From Paenimyroides viscosum (GTDB lineage Bacteria > Bacteroidota > Bacteroidia > Flavobacteriales > Flavobacteriaceae), in the NCBI RefSeq assembly GCF_003858535.1, contig NZ_RQTJ01000014.1:23082-70209 (forward strand): a DNA stretch of 47,128 bases, written 5' to 3'. Of the stretch, positions 14,859-24,183 are shown piece after piece (the first letter of the stretch is position 1; every line of letters begins with the position of its first letter). Made by a program: the position numbers and the translations under genes. The notes beneath the pieces were generated by a model that searched no databases, was not told where the DNA came from, and worked only from the letters and a program-made list of their open reading frames with translations.

Positions 14859-16071
14859 ATGAAACACATACAAGTATTTGAATATCAAAAATTGCGATAC
14901 GATGATTCTGGATCATTCCGAAAACATCACTTTGATGCTATGGTAAAATTCAATGAATTACACCAAAACAAATACTTTACAATCATTCACAAAGGAATTC
15001 GTTTCGGTAGTTATGTTGGTGTGATTCAAATTGGTGGTTTAACGATTGAAATTCTTCCCAAAGCCGACAACAATGAAAATGCAGACAAAAATCTTTGGCA
15101 AAATGTGTTGCTCAATATGCTGAAAGTCTGCAAGAAAATTCAAGTTGAATCTATTTTCTGAAACCCAACTAAAAAAATGATATCATTCTATTTTAGATGT
15201 TTATTTTGAGCTTTATCTGAATGAAGTCGAAAGATTGGTAAAAAAAGGATTGATTAAGAAATATAGAAAAAATCAATCCAATCAAAACGCACTAAAAGGC
15301 AAATTGCTTTTTGCTCAAAACATTCAGCAAAATTTAGTACATAAAGAACATTTTTACTGTGAACATCAGGTTTACGATAAAAATAATTTGTTACATCAAA
15401 TTCTTTATAAAGGATTATTGGTGTTAAAAACTTTTGTAAATGACTCTTTGAAAGATAAATTAAACCGATTGTTTTTTGAATTTCAAGACATTGAAAATGT
15501 CAATATTCAGAAAAAGCATTTCGATAAAATCATCATTGACCGAAAAAATAACGATTATCAAAAAGCCATTGATATTGCAAAAATCATCATTCTGAATTAT
15601 TCGCCAAGTTTGAATTATGGAAACGAGAATTTACTTACGCTTTTGTTCGATATGAATGCTTTGTGGGAAGAATATATTTTCCGTATTCTCCAAAAACACA
15701 AAACTGAAGAAATAGAAGTGTCATTTCAAAATTCCGACAAGTTTTGGGAAAATAAACGCATTCGTCCTGACATTGTGTTGAAAACCAAAGACCAAACATT
15801 TGTTATTGATACCAAATGGAAAATCATTGAAGCCAATAATCCGTCAGACAATGATTTAAAGCAAATGTTTGTTTACAATCTGCATTGGAAAGCAGAGAAA
15901 ACATTGTTGCTCTACCCTAAAACCAACCAAATAGATAGTGAATTTGGAACATTTCATTATGACAATTTAGGCAAGAAATGCAAATTGGGTTTTGTGGATA
16001 TTACCAACACAAAAACTATGAAGAAGAGTCAGATTTTAGCAAATGAAATTTTTGCTAAAATTTATTATTAA
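14859..16071 (+). pseudogene. mcrC: mcrC, broken by a frameshift and a nonsense codon
   Basis: The first 100 codons (14859-15161) encode the McrC N-terminus, including IHKGIRFGSYVGVIQIGGLTIEILPKA. From 15181 the +1 frame continues the family sequence YHSILDVYFELYLNEVE and runs to 16071, with the PD-(D/E)XK nuclease core IRPDIVLKTKDQTFVIDTKWK. Removing one T from the run at 15154-15157 restores the frame, but a TGA at 15178-15180 (likely from CGA) still interrupts it. Two lesions argue for true decay rather than a read error. A 278-residue C-terminal fragment could be made from a TTG at 15235. Confidence 0.85.
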
Positions 16072-16142
16072 GCTATAATTCCCTTAAAACATTTTGATTT
16101 ATAGATTAGTTTTAAGAATTTTACGTTTCAATAAAATAAATT

Positions 16143-17636
16143 ATGTCTACAACTTATTATATAAGTAACAATACGTTGAGTTTAGAAGAGTTAAACACAA
16201 TAATTGTAACAAATCAAACCTTGGCTTTATCAGAAGAAGCCATTGCAAACATTAATAAATGCCGTGAATATTTAGATAATAAAATGCAGACCGAAACCAA
16301 TCCTATTTATGGAATAAACACTGGTTTTGGATCGTTATACAGCGTTAAAATTTCAACTGAAGATCTAACAACGTTACAAGAAAACTTAATGAAATCGCAT
16401 GCGTGTGGTACAGGTGACGAAACACCCCACGATATTGTGAAAATAATGTTACTTTTAAAGATAAAATCATTGTGCTACGGCAATTCGGGCGTGCAATTAG
16501 TAACAGTTGAACGTTTAATCGATTTTTACAATCACAACATTTTACCGGTTGTTTATACACAAGGTTCGTTAGGCGCATCGGGCGATTTATCTCCGTTGGC
16601 GCATTTATGTTTGCCGTTAATTGGCGAGGGAGAAGTTTTTATGAACGGAAACCGTATTACTACAAAACAAATGTTAGATGAAAAGGGCTGGGAAACCATA
16701 ACGTTAAAATCTAAAGAAGGTTTAGCATTGTTGAATGGTACGCAGTTTATGAGTGCTTATGGAGTTTATATGCTTATAAAATCTTTAAAATTATCAAAAC
16801 TTGCCGATGTTATCGGAGCTGTTTCTTTAGAAGGTTTTGATGGTAGAATTGATCCATTTAACAATTTAATTCATATTGTACGTCCACACAAAGGTCAGGT
16901 GAATACGGCTGTTTATATTTCTGAAATTTTAGAAGGATCAGAATTAATCAAACAGCCTAAAAAGCACGTGCAAGATCCATATTCGTTCCGCTGTATGCCA
17001 CAAGTTCACGGTGCTTCAAAAGATGCAATTGAATATGTAGAAAAGGTTTTTAAAACCGAAATTAATTCCGTAACCGATAATCCTAATATTTTTGTTGATG
17101 AAGATTTAATAGTTTCTGGCGGGAATTTCCACGGACAACCATTAGCCTTGGCTTTAGATTTCTTGGGAATTGCCTTGGCAGAATTAGGAAGCATTTCAGA
17201 ACGCAGAACCTATCAGTTAATATCAGGTTTGCGTAATTTGCCTCCTTTTTTGGTGAACAATCCTGGATTAAATTCAGGTTTCATGATCCCGCAATACACT
17301 GCAGCAAGTATTGTTAGCCAAAACAAACAATTGGCAACTCCAGCAAGTATCGACAGTATTGTATCAAGCAATGGTCAAGAAGATCACGTGAGTATGGGCG
17401 CCAATGCAGCTACAAAAACACTGAAAATTGTCGAAAATTTAGAACGAGTTTTGGCAATTGAATTGTTTAACGCCGCACAAGCATTAGAATTCCGTCGACC
17501 AGGAAAATCGAGCAATTTTATAGAAAACTTTGTAGGGGAATATCGTAAAATGGTACCAACTGTTCAAGAAGACCGTATTTTGCATTACGATATTATTAAA
17601 AGTATCGAGTTTTTAAGCGAATACCAATTTCAATAA
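16143..17636 (+). CDS. hutH: histidine ammonia-lyase
   Basis: A 497-residue aromatic amino acid lyase. The self-forming MIO cofactor triad Ala-Ser-Gly (145-147) lies in GSLGASGDLSPLAH, and NPIYGINTGFGSL supplies the active-site Tyr. QVHGASKDAIEYV and NSVTDNPNIF are typical of HutH. It removes ammonia from histidine to give urocanate, the first step of histidine breakdown. No other hut gene lies nearby. No clear promoter box was found in the 71-base gap upstream. The PAL/HAL split by eye favours HAL. Confidence 0.93.
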   Translation: MSTTYYISNNTLSLEELNTIIVTNQTLALSEEAIANINKCREYLDNKMQTETNPIYGINTGFGSLYSVKISTEDLTTLQENLMKSHACGTGDETPHDIVKIMLLLKIKSLCYGNSGVQLVTVERLIDFYNHNILPVVYTQGSLGASGDLSPLAHLCLPLIGEGEVFMNGNRITTKQMLDEKGWETITLKSKEGLALLNGTQFMSAYGVYMLIKSLKLSKLADVIGAVSLEGFDGRIDPFNNLIHIVRPHKGQVNTAVYISEILEGSELIKQPKKHVQDPYSFRCMPQVHGASKDAIEYVEKVFKTEINSVTDNPNIFVDEDLIVSGGNFHGQPLALALDFLGIALAELGSISERRTYQLISGLRNLPPFLVNNPGLNSGFMIPQYTAASIVSQNKQLATPASIDSIVSSNGQEDHVSMGANAATKTLKIVENLERVLAIELFNAAQALEFRRPGKSSNFIENFVGEYRKMVPTVQEDRILHYDIIKSIEFLSEYQFQ

Positions 17637-17641
17637 ATAAT

Positions 17642-17680
17642 AAATGCACTTTTAGTTATGTAAAAGTGCATTTTTCTTTT
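17642..17680 (+). terminator. intrinsic terminator of hutH
   Basis: A perfect 13-bp stem (17642-17654 with 17661-17673) and 6-base loop, followed by a T-rich tract. Confidence 0.9.
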
Positions 17681-17691
17681 ACGAAAATGGT

Positions 17692-17699
17692 TATATTTG
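17692..17699 (+). promoter_or_regulatory. -7 box of the HD phosphohydrolase/lpx cluster
   Basis: TATATTTG, 25 bases before the TTG start at 17725. It probably drives the HD-lpxD-lpxC/fabZ-lpxA-efp-lpxD2 run. Confidence 0.65.
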
Positions 17700-17724
17700 C
17701 CTGAAATTACAATAATAAACAATT

Positions 17725-18960
17725 TTGACATCCGAAAATAAATTAAAAATTTTAAACGACCCTATTTATGGCTTCATAACCATACCTACAACATTGTTGT
17801 ACGATTTAATTCAGCATAGGTATTTTCAACGTTTGCGTAGAATTAAACAAATGGGATTGTCTTCTTTAGTTTATCCGGGAGCCGAACATACACGTTTTCA
17901 TCACGCTTTAGGCTGTATGCACATGATGCAAAAAGCTGTTCAAGTACTGCATTTTAAGAATGTAGAAATATCAAAAGAAGAAGAAGAGGCGCTTTATATT
18001 GCCATTTTATTGCACGATATTGGTCACGGACCTTTTTCGCACGCAATGGAACACAGTATTGTAGAAAATATTCATCACGAAGAAATTTCGTTGCTTTTTA
18101 TGGAAGCTTTAAATGAAGAATTTGAAGGAAAACTTTCGTTGGCAATAGAGATTTTTAAAGGAAACTATCCGCGTAAATTCATGATTCAGTTAATATCGTC
18201 ACAAATGGATATGGACCGAATGGATTATTTAAAACGCGATAGTTTTTACAGTGGGGTTGCCGAAGGAAACATTAATTCCGAACGATTAATTCAAATGATC
18301 AACGTTCATAACGATGTGTTGGTAGTTGAAGAAAAAGGTATATATTCGGTAGAAAAATTTTTGGTAGCACGCCGTTTAATGTATTGGCAATGTTATTTGC
18401 ACAAAACAAGTGTGGGGGCAGAATTGTTGTTATCTAAAATATTAAAACGTGCCAAGCAATTAACTTTGCAAGGTATAGATTTGCCGGCTAGTAACGCATT
18501 GAATTTTTTCTTGGAAAACTCTGTTTTAAAAGCTGATTTTAATAAAGAAGTTTTAAACAATTTTGCATTATTAGATGATGCAGATATTTACACTGCGTTG
18601 AAAAATTGGCAATTTCATACCGATAAGGTTTTGTCTTATTTAAGCAATGCAATTGTAAATAGAAAATTGTTTCACGTAAAATTGGTAGATAAAAATGAAT
18701 TCGGTTCAAAATTAGGTTATTATCAATTGTTATGTAAAGATAAACTTCAAATAGATGAAGAAGTTGATTACTTTGTTTTTGGCGATAAGTTAAAAAATCA
18801 GGCGTACGATTTAAAAGCCGAGCCTATTAGAATATTTACCAAAAACAACGAAGTTATTGATGTGTTAGAAGCATCAGATCAATACAATTTAAAGGCTTTG
18901 TCAGAGCCTGTTTATAAATACTTTATATGCTATCCAAAAAGCATTCATAAAGTTGATTAA
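17725..18960 (+). CDS. HD-superfamily phosphohydrolase (dNTPase-like)
   Basis: A 411-residue HD-domain protein. The metal-binding residues are in HTRFHHALG (55-63) and LLHDIGHGPFSHAMEH (His97-Asp98). The second half carries SSQMDMDRMDYLKRDSFYSG, as in dGTP triphosphohydrolase relatives and SAMHD1-like enzymes. The natural substrate is not certain. It starts with TTG: there is no ATG before the conserved LKILNDPIYGFI segment, and the -7 box is 25 bases upstream. It heads the lipid A gene cluster. Confidence 0.88.
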   Translation: MTSENKLKILNDPIYGFITIPTTLLYDLIQHRYFQRLRRIKQMGLSSLVYPGAEHTRFHHALGCMHMMQKAVQVLHFKNVEISKEEEEALYIAILLHDIGHGPFSHAMEHSIVENIHHEEISLLFMEALNEEFEGKLSLAIEIFKGNYPRKFMIQLISSQMDMDRMDYLKRDSFYSGVAEGNINSERLIQMINVHNDVLVVEEKGIYSVEKFLVARRLMYWQCYLHKTSVGAELLLSKILKRAKQLTLQGIDLPASNALNFFLENSVLKADFNKEVLNNFALLDDADIYTALKNWQFHTDKVLSYLSNAIVNRKLFHVKLVDKNEFGSKLGYYQLLCKDKLQIDEEVDYFVFGDKLKNQAYDLKAEPIRIFTKNNEVIDVLEASDQYNLKALSEPVYKYFICYPKSIHKVD

Positions 18961-18981
18961 AAATTAATATTTTTGTATTCA

Positions 18982-19998
18982 ATGAAGATTACAGCAGAGC
19001 AAATTGCCGAAGTTTTAAATGGAAATATTGTGGGCGATTCTACGGTTGAGGTTTTTAAGTTAGCCAAGATCGAAGAAGGCGAACAGGGGGCTATTACCTT
19101 TCTGTCTAATTCAAAATACAACCATTTTTTATATACAACCAAGGCGTCAATTGTAATTGTTAATAAAGATTTTCAACCGTTGCATGATGTTAAAGCAACC
19201 ATGATTCAGGTTGATGATTCTTATCAGGCATTTACAAAAATATTAGAATACGCAAACCAGATCAAATTAATGAAATCAGGTATCGAACAACCGTCGGTTA
19301 TATCGGAAGGTGTAACGTATGGTGACGATTTGTATTTAGGAAGTTTTTGTTACATTGGTAAAAACACGATCATAGGGAACAATGTGAAAATTTACCCTAA
19401 TTCTTTTGTGGGCGATAACGTAATAATTGGCGATAATACCATACTTTTTGCTGGTGCTAGAATTTATTCGGAAACGGTAATAGGAAAAAACTGTGTGATT
19501 CATTCAGGCACTATTGTAGGATCAGATGGTTTTGGATTTGCTCCGAATACAGACGGAACCTATGCTAAAATACCGCAAATTGGTAACGTAATTATTGAAG
19601 ATGATGTGGAAATTGGTTCATGTACAACCATTGACCGCGCTACATTAGGATCAACCATTATAAGAAAAGGTGTAAAATTAGATAATCAAATACAAATTGC
19701 GCATAATGTAGAAGTGGGCGAAAATACCGTAATTGCTTCTCAAACAGGAATTGCAGGATCTGCCAAAGTTGGTAAAAACTGCGTTATTGGTGGGCAAGTT
19801 GGTATTGTAGGTCATATTGTAATTGGCGATAACGTGCGTATACAAGCACAGTCCGGTGTAGGTAAAAGTGTTAAAGATGGTGAAATTATTCAAGGCTCAC
19901 CAGCAATGACTTATAACGATTTTTCAAAATCGTATGTCTATTTTAGAAAATTACCAAATATTGTAAAGGATATCGATCAACTAAAAAAAAATAAATAA
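18982..19998 (+). CDS. lpxD: UDP-3-O-(3-hydroxyacyl)glucosamine N-acyltransferase
   Basis: A 338-residue left-handed beta-helix acyltransferase. The N-terminal uridine-binding domain (about 1-100, with GAITFLSNSKYNHFL) is followed by hexapeptide repeats. IQIAHNVEVGENTVIASQTG provides the catalytic His, and GGQVGIVGHIVIG the second conserved His. It adds the N-linked acyl chain, the third step of lipid A synthesis. The ATG at 18982 gives the family start MKITAEQIAEVL. A TATTTTTG at 18968-18975 is too close to leave a normal leader. The gap to the HD gene is 21 bases. Confidence 0.95.
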   Translation: MKITAEQIAEVLNGNIVGDSTVEVFKLAKIEEGEQGAITFLSNSKYNHFLYTTKASIVIVNKDFQPLHDVKATMIQVDDSYQAFTKILEYANQIKLMKSGIEQPSVISEGVTYGDDLYLGSFCYIGKNTIIGNNVKIYPNSFVGDNVIIGDNTILFAGARIYSETVIGKNCVIHSGTIVGSDGFGFAPNTDGTYAKIPQIGNVIIEDDVEIGSCTTIDRATLGSTIIRKGVKLDNQIQIAHNVEVGENTVIASQTGIAGSAKVGKNCVIGGQVGIVGHIVIGDNVRIQAQSGVGKSVKDGEIIQGSPAMTYNDFSKSYVYFRKLPNIVKDIDQLKKNK

Positions 19999-20021
19999 CA
20001 TATATTTAAGTAAAAATAATT

Positions 20022-21410
20022 ATGGTTAAACAGAAAACCATCGCTCAAGAAGTAACGATTAATGGAGTAGGTTTACATACAGGTCAGCAAGTTGTTATGA
20101 CTATAAAACCTGCCCCTGTTAATAATGGTTTTACTTTTGTGCGAGTAGATTTACCGGGAAGTCCTGTTATTGAAGCAGATGCTAACTATGTCGTTTCTAC
20201 AGAACGTGGAACAAATTTAGAACATAAAGGCGTTCAATTGCATACTACAGAACATGTTTTAGCTGCGTTTGTAGGGTGTGATTTAGATAATGTTATTATT
20301 GAGCTAAATGCTTCAGAACCACCAATTATGGATGGTTCATCTAAATTTTTTGTTCAAGCTGTAGAAGAAGCTGGTATTATAGAACAAGATGCAGAACGTA
20401 GTGAATATATCGTTAAAGAAGTAATATCTTATGTTGATGAAAGAACAGGCAGCGAAATAATTGTTATGCCTGCTGATGAATATCAGGTTACTACAATGGT
20501 AGATTTTGGTACTAAAGTTTTAGGTACACAAAATGCTACGTTGAAAAACATGAACGATTTTAAAGAAGAGATTTCAGAAGCAAGAACATTTAGTTTTTTA
20601 CATGAAATTGAAACTTTATTGGCACATGGTTTAATTAAAGGCGGCGATTTAAATAACGCAATTGTTTATGTTGATAAAGAAATATCAGACGAAACATTAC
20701 AGAACTTAAAAGTTGCTTTTGGTAAAGATAATATCGCGGTTAAACCAAACGGAATTTTAGATAATTTAACGTTACATTATCCTAACGAAGCTGCCAGACA
20801 CAAGTTATTAGATGTTATTGGCGATTTAGCTTTAATTGGCACTCGTATTCGTGGAAAGGTTATCGCAAACAAACCAGGGCATTTTGTAAACACACAGTTT
20901 GCTAAGAAAATGTCGAAAATTATAAAAGCAGAACGTAGAAATCAAGTTCCTGTTTTCGATTTGACAAAAGAGCCTTTAATGGATATCAACAAAATTATGG
21001 CAGTTTTGCCACATAGATTTCCTATGCTTTTGGTTGATCGTATTATGGAATTGTCTGATTCTCATGTAGTAGGTATGAAAAATGTAACTATGAACGAAGA
21101 GTTTTTTCAAGGACATTTCCCTGGCGCACCTGTAATGCCTGGTGTGTTAATTATAGAAGCAATGGCGCAAACAGGTGGTATATTAGCGCTAAGTACCGTT
21201 CCTGATCCGGAAAACTACTTAACCTATTTCATGAAAATTGATAATGTACGCTTTAAACAACAAGTTTTACCAGGCGATACATTAATTTTTAAATTAGATT
21301 TGATAAGTCCTATTCGTAGAGGAATTTGTCACATGCAGGCTGTTGCTTATGCCAATGGTAAAATTGTTACCGAAGCAGAATTAATGGCGCAAATAGTTAA
21401 AGCAAAATAG
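20022..21410 (+). CDS. lpxC/fabZ: bifunctional UDP-3-O-acyl-GlcNAc deacetylase / 3-hydroxyacyl-ACP dehydratase
   Basis: A 462-residue fusion. Residues 1 to about 305 are LpxC, with zinc ligands in LHTTEHVLAA and in LHYPNEAARHKLLDVIGDLAL. Residues about 315-462 are FabZ, with the catalytic LPHRFPMLLVDR and GHFPGAPVMPGVLIIEAMAQ. One chain commits UDP-acyl-GlcNAc to lipid A and dehydrates hydroxyacyl-ACP, which compete for the same acyl pool. The fusion is known across Bacteroidota. It lies between lpxD and lpxA with short gaps. Confidence 0.97.
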   Translation: MVKQKTIAQEVTINGVGLHTGQQVVMTIKPAPVNNGFTFVRVDLPGSPVIEADANYVVSTERGTNLEHKGVQLHTTEHVLAAFVGCDLDNVIIELNASEPPIMDGSSKFFVQAVEEAGIIEQDAERSEYIVKEVISYVDERTGSEIIVMPADEYQVTTMVDFGTKVLGTQNATLKNMNDFKEEISEARTFSFLHEIETLLAHGLIKGGDLNNAIVYVDKEISDETLQNLKVAFGKDNIAVKPNGILDNLTLHYPNEAARHKLLDVIGDLALIGTRIRGKVIANKPGHFVNTQFAKKMSKIIKAERRNQVPVFDLTKEPLMDINKIMAVLPHRFPMLLVDRIMELSDSHVVGMKNVTMNEEFFQGHFPGAPVMPGVLIIEAMAQTGGILALSTVPDPENYLTYFMKIDNVRFKQQVLPGDTLIFKLDLISPIRRGICHMQAVAYANGKIVTEAELMAQIVKAK

Positions 21411-21429
21411 TAATTAATAATTAGTTAGA

Positions 21430-22215
21430 ATGAATCAACCATTAGCATACGTTCATCCAGGAGCAAAAATTGCTAAAAATGTGGTAATAGAACCTTTTAC
21501 AACCATTCATAACAACGTTGAAATAGGCGAAGGTACTTGGATAGGGTCAAACGTTACCATCATGGAAGGAGCACGAATAGGAAAAAATTGTCGTATTTTT
21601 CCTGGCGCAGTTATTTCAGCTGAACCTCAAGACTTAAAATTCGAAGGCGAAGAAACTACTGCAGAAATAGGAGATAATACTACAATTAGAGAATGTGTTA
21701 CCATAAACAGAGGTACAAAAGACAGATACCGTACAGCTATTGGTAAAAATTGTTTAATACAAGCATACAGCCACATTGCACACGATTGTATAGTGGGCGA
21801 TAATTGTATCTTTTCAAACTTAAGCACATTAGCAGGGCATGTAACTGTTGGTGATCATGTTGTTTTAGCAGGTATGGTAGCGGTGCATCAGTTTGTAACT
21901 ATAGGGTCACATTCATTTATAACAGGTGGTACACTTGTTCGTAAAGATGTTCCGCCTTATATTAAAGCTGCACGTGAACCAATTTCTTATGTAGGAATAA
22001 ATTCTGTTGGATTAAGAAGAAGAGGCATCGATTCGGAAAAAATAAAAGAGATACAAAATATTTACCGCGTATTGTATCAAAAGAATTACAATAATTCACA
22101 AGCAATAGAAATTTTAGAAACCGAAATGGAAGCAACTCCAGAACGCGACGAAATTATTCAGTTTGTACGTAATTCAACCCGTGGTATCATGAAAGGTTAT
22201 ACCGGAATTTATTAA
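21430..22215 (+). CDS. lpxA: acyl-ACP--UDP-N-acetylglucosamine O-acyltransferase
   Basis: A 261-residue LpxA with hexapeptide repeats. The catalytic His lies in IQAYSHIAHDCIVGDNC, and LAGHVTVGDHVVLAGMVAVHQF is also characteristic. The C-terminal helical domain carries SVGLRRRGIDSEKIKEI. It catalyses the first step of lipid A synthesis. It follows lpxC/fabZ by 19 bases in the same operon. The family order in this window is lpxD, lpxC/fabZ, lpxA. Confidence 0.97.
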   Translation: MNQPLAYVHPGAKIAKNVVIEPFTTIHNNVEIGEGTWIGSNVTIMEGARIGKNCRIFPGAVISAEPQDLKFEGEETTAEIGDNTTIRECVTINRGTKDRYRTAIGKNCLIQAYSHIAHDCIVGDNCIFSNLSTLAGHVTVGDHVVLAGMVAVHQFVTIGSHSFITGGTLVRKDVPPYIKAAREPISYVGINSVGLRRRGIDSEKIKEIQNIYRVLYQKNYNNSQAIEILETEMEATPERDEIIQFVRNSTRGIMKGYTGIY

Positions 22216-22237
22216 TAAATAAAAATAAAGCATATTT

Positions 22238-22804
22238 ATGGCAAGTACATCAGACATTAGAAACGGTTTATGTATTAAATTTAACAACGATATTTATAAA
22301 ATTGTAGAATTCCTACATGTTAAACCTGGTAAAGGACCAGCGTTTGTAAGAACAAAAATGAAAAGTGTAACTTCTGGTAAAACATTAGACAATACTTTTT
22401 CTGCAGGTCATAAAATCGATGTAGTTCGTGTAGAAACACATACTTTTCAGTATTTATACAACGAAGGAAACGATTACCATTTTATGAATAACGAAACATT
22501 TGAACAAATTACCTTAGAGAAAAATATCTTAGATGCTCCAGGATTATTAAAAGAAGGAACAAACGTAATGGTTCAAATTAATGCAGAAACAGAATCTCCA
22601 TTATCTGTAGATATGCCTGCATCTATCGTTTTAGAAGTAACGTATACAGAACCAGGTGTAAAAGGTAATACAGCAACAAATGCTACAAAACCTGCTACAG
22701 TAGAAACTGGTGCGCAAGTTAACGTACCTTTGTTTATTAACGAAGGCGATAAAATTAAAATTGATACAGCTTCAGCAAGCTATATCGAACGTATTAAAGA
22801 GTAA
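22238..22804 (+). CDS. efp: elongation factor P
   Basis: A 188-residue EF-P with its three beta-barrel domains. The tip loop KPGKGPAF places the conserved Lys at residue 32. The C-terminal signature INEGDKIKIDTASASYIERI is intact. It relieves ribosome stalling at polyproline. The length matches the family. The gap from lpxA is 22 bases, so it is likely co-transcribed. No modification enzyme gene is nearby. Confidence 0.97.
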   Translation: MASTSDIRNGLCIKFNNDIYKIVEFLHVKPGKGPAFVRTKMKSVTSGKTLDNTFSAGHKIDVVRVETHTFQYLYNEGNDYHFMNNETFEQITLEKNILDAPGLLKEGTNVMVQINAETESPLSVDMPASIVLEVTYTEPGVKGNTATNATKPATVETGAQVNVPLFINEGDKIKIDTASASYIERIKE

Positions 22805-22810
22805 GTATAA

Positions 22811-23722
22811 ATGAGATTTCCTAAAACGTATCATTTAGAAAATATTGCAGAAATAATTGGGTGTACCTTTGTAGGAACTCCCGATTTTCCTGTTTTAGGA
22901 ATGAACGAAATCCACGTAGTGCAACCCGGTGAAATCGTTTTTGTAGATCACCCGAAATATTACGATAAAGCATTAAACTCAAACGCAACAATCATTTTAA
23001 TTAATAAAGATGTTGAGTGTCCTGAAGGAAAAGCTTTGCTGATTTCAGATGATCCTTTTCGCGATTTCAATAAATTGTCGGTTTATTTTCGTCCGTTTCA
23101 GGCTTCATCAAATGCAATAGCAGCTACAGCTCAAATAGGCGAGGGAACCATAATTCAACCGAATGTTTTTGTAGGTAATAATGTAAAAATCGGTAAAAAC
23201 TGTATCATTCATGCAAATGTTGTATTGAACGATTATACGGTAATTGGCGATAACGTAGTTATTCACGCAGGAACCGTTTTAGGTGCCGATGCTTTTTATT
23301 TTAAGAAACGAACCGGTTTTTTTGACCCTTTGGTTTCTTGTGGTTCTGTTGTTATAGAAGACAATGTAACGTTAGGCGCTTCGTGTACGATAGACCGTGG
23401 TGTAACTGGCGAAACCCGTATTAAAAAAGGAACAAAAATTGACAATCAGGTACACGTTGGGCACGATACCGTAATTGGCGAAATGTGCTTAATAGCAGCG
23501 CAATGTGGTATTGCAGGTTGTGTAATTATAGAAGATAACGTAACTTTATGGGGACAAGCAGGAACTACCAGTGGAATTACTATTGAAGCAGGTGCGGTGA
23601 TATCTGCAAAATCAGGAGTTTCAAAAAGTTTAAAAGGCAATAAGGTGTATTTTGGTACACCGGCAGAAGAAGCCCGCGAATATTACAAGCACGTTGCAAA
23701 AGTTAAAAATTTAGTAAAGTAG
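22811..23722 (+). CDS. LpxD-like acyltransferase paralogue
   Basis: A 303-residue second LpxD-type protein, about 35 residues shorter than the first. The N-terminal LpxD-like domain (GEIVFVDHPKYYDKAL) and hexapeptide helix are present. VHVGHDTVIG keeps the likely catalytic His, but the position of the second conserved His of LpxD (GH in the first copy) reads SG here, in GQAGTTSGITIEAG. It may use another UDP-sugar or acyl donor, or be a less active copy. It begins six bases after efp. The fold is certain; the substrate is not. Confidence 0.85.
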   Translation: MRFPKTYHLENIAEIIGCTFVGTPDFPVLGMNEIHVVQPGEIVFVDHPKYYDKALNSNATIILINKDVECPEGKALLISDDPFRDFNKLSVYFRPFQASSNAIAATAQIGEGTIIQPNVFVGNNVKIGKNCIIHANVVLNDYTVIGDNVVIHAGTVLGADAFYFKKRTGFFDPLVSCGSVVIEDNVTLGASCTIDRGVTGETRIKKGTKIDNQVHVGHDTVIGEMCLIAAQCGIAGCVIIEDNVTLWGQAGTTSGITIEAGAVISAKSGVSKSLKGNKVYFGTPAEEAREYYKHVAKVKNLVK

Positions 23723-23728
23723 GTAATA

Positions 23729-24097
23729 ATGGAAAGTGCATTAGAAATAGTTAAAAAGTTTTATGAATCGGCGGGTATTTTAAACAAAACCTATTGTTTA
23801 GAGGTTTTTCATGAAGATATTCAGCTAGAATGGTACAGTTCTAAAGGACATTTGTTTTTAGAACATGCCGATCTTTTAGCGCTTTCTAAAGATTTAAAGC
23901 TTTCTTATTTTAACTTGCGTGCCGAAATTCACGATATAATAAGTGAAGACGATAAAGTAATGATTCGATACACTTATTATGTTAGAACATTTGAAAATCC
24001 TGAGGAAGAAATGATTCTTGCTACCTTTTTTACCGTTTGGGAATTAAAAGAAGGCAAACTGTTTAAGGGCGTTCAAATGAGTCAACTATCAAATTAA
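23729..24097 (+). CDS. NTF2-like/SnoaL-like protein
   Basis: A 122-residue alpha+beta cone-fold protein of the NTF2 superfamily, with ALEIVKKFYESAG at the start. EVFHEDIQLEWYSSKGHLFL and the closing strands MILATFFTVWELKEGKLFKG follow. Members are small ligand-binding proteins or enzymes such as isomerases; no catalytic set is evident. It starts six bases after the LpxD paralogue, so it is probably the last gene of that operon. Confidence 0.8.
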   Translation: MESALEIVKKFYESAGILNKTYCLEVFHEDIQLEWYSSKGHLFLEHADLLALSKDLKLSYFNLRAEIHDIISEDDKVMIRYTYYVRTFENPEEEMILATFFTVWELKEGKLFKGVQMSQLSN

Positions 24098-24140
24098 TAA
24101 AAATTTAAAGCAAAAAATTTTAATATTATTCATTAAAACT

Positions 24141-24148
24141 TATTTTTG
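24141..24148 (+). promoter_or_regulatory. -7 box of sucD
   Basis: TATTTTTG, 35 bases before the sucD ATG. No TTG at the -33 spacing was found. Confidence 0.55.
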
Positions 24149-24183
24149 TAAAATATTTCAAAAAACGATAATTATAAAAAATC

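Noticed and set aside
15147..15240. Programmed frameshift in mcrC
   Set aside because: A single slip at the T-run still meets the in-frame TGA at 15178-15180, and no slippery heptamer with a downstream structure is evident. A pseudogene explains both lesions.
18968..18975. Separate promoter directly before lpxD
   Set aside because: The TATTTTTG match would put the transcript start on the ATG itself. Chance occurrence or co-transcription from upstream is simpler.
20817..20860. TTGGCACT as a sigma-54 promoter
   Set aside because: It lies inside the LpxC coding region, the -12 half is absent and no gene starts downstream at the right distance.
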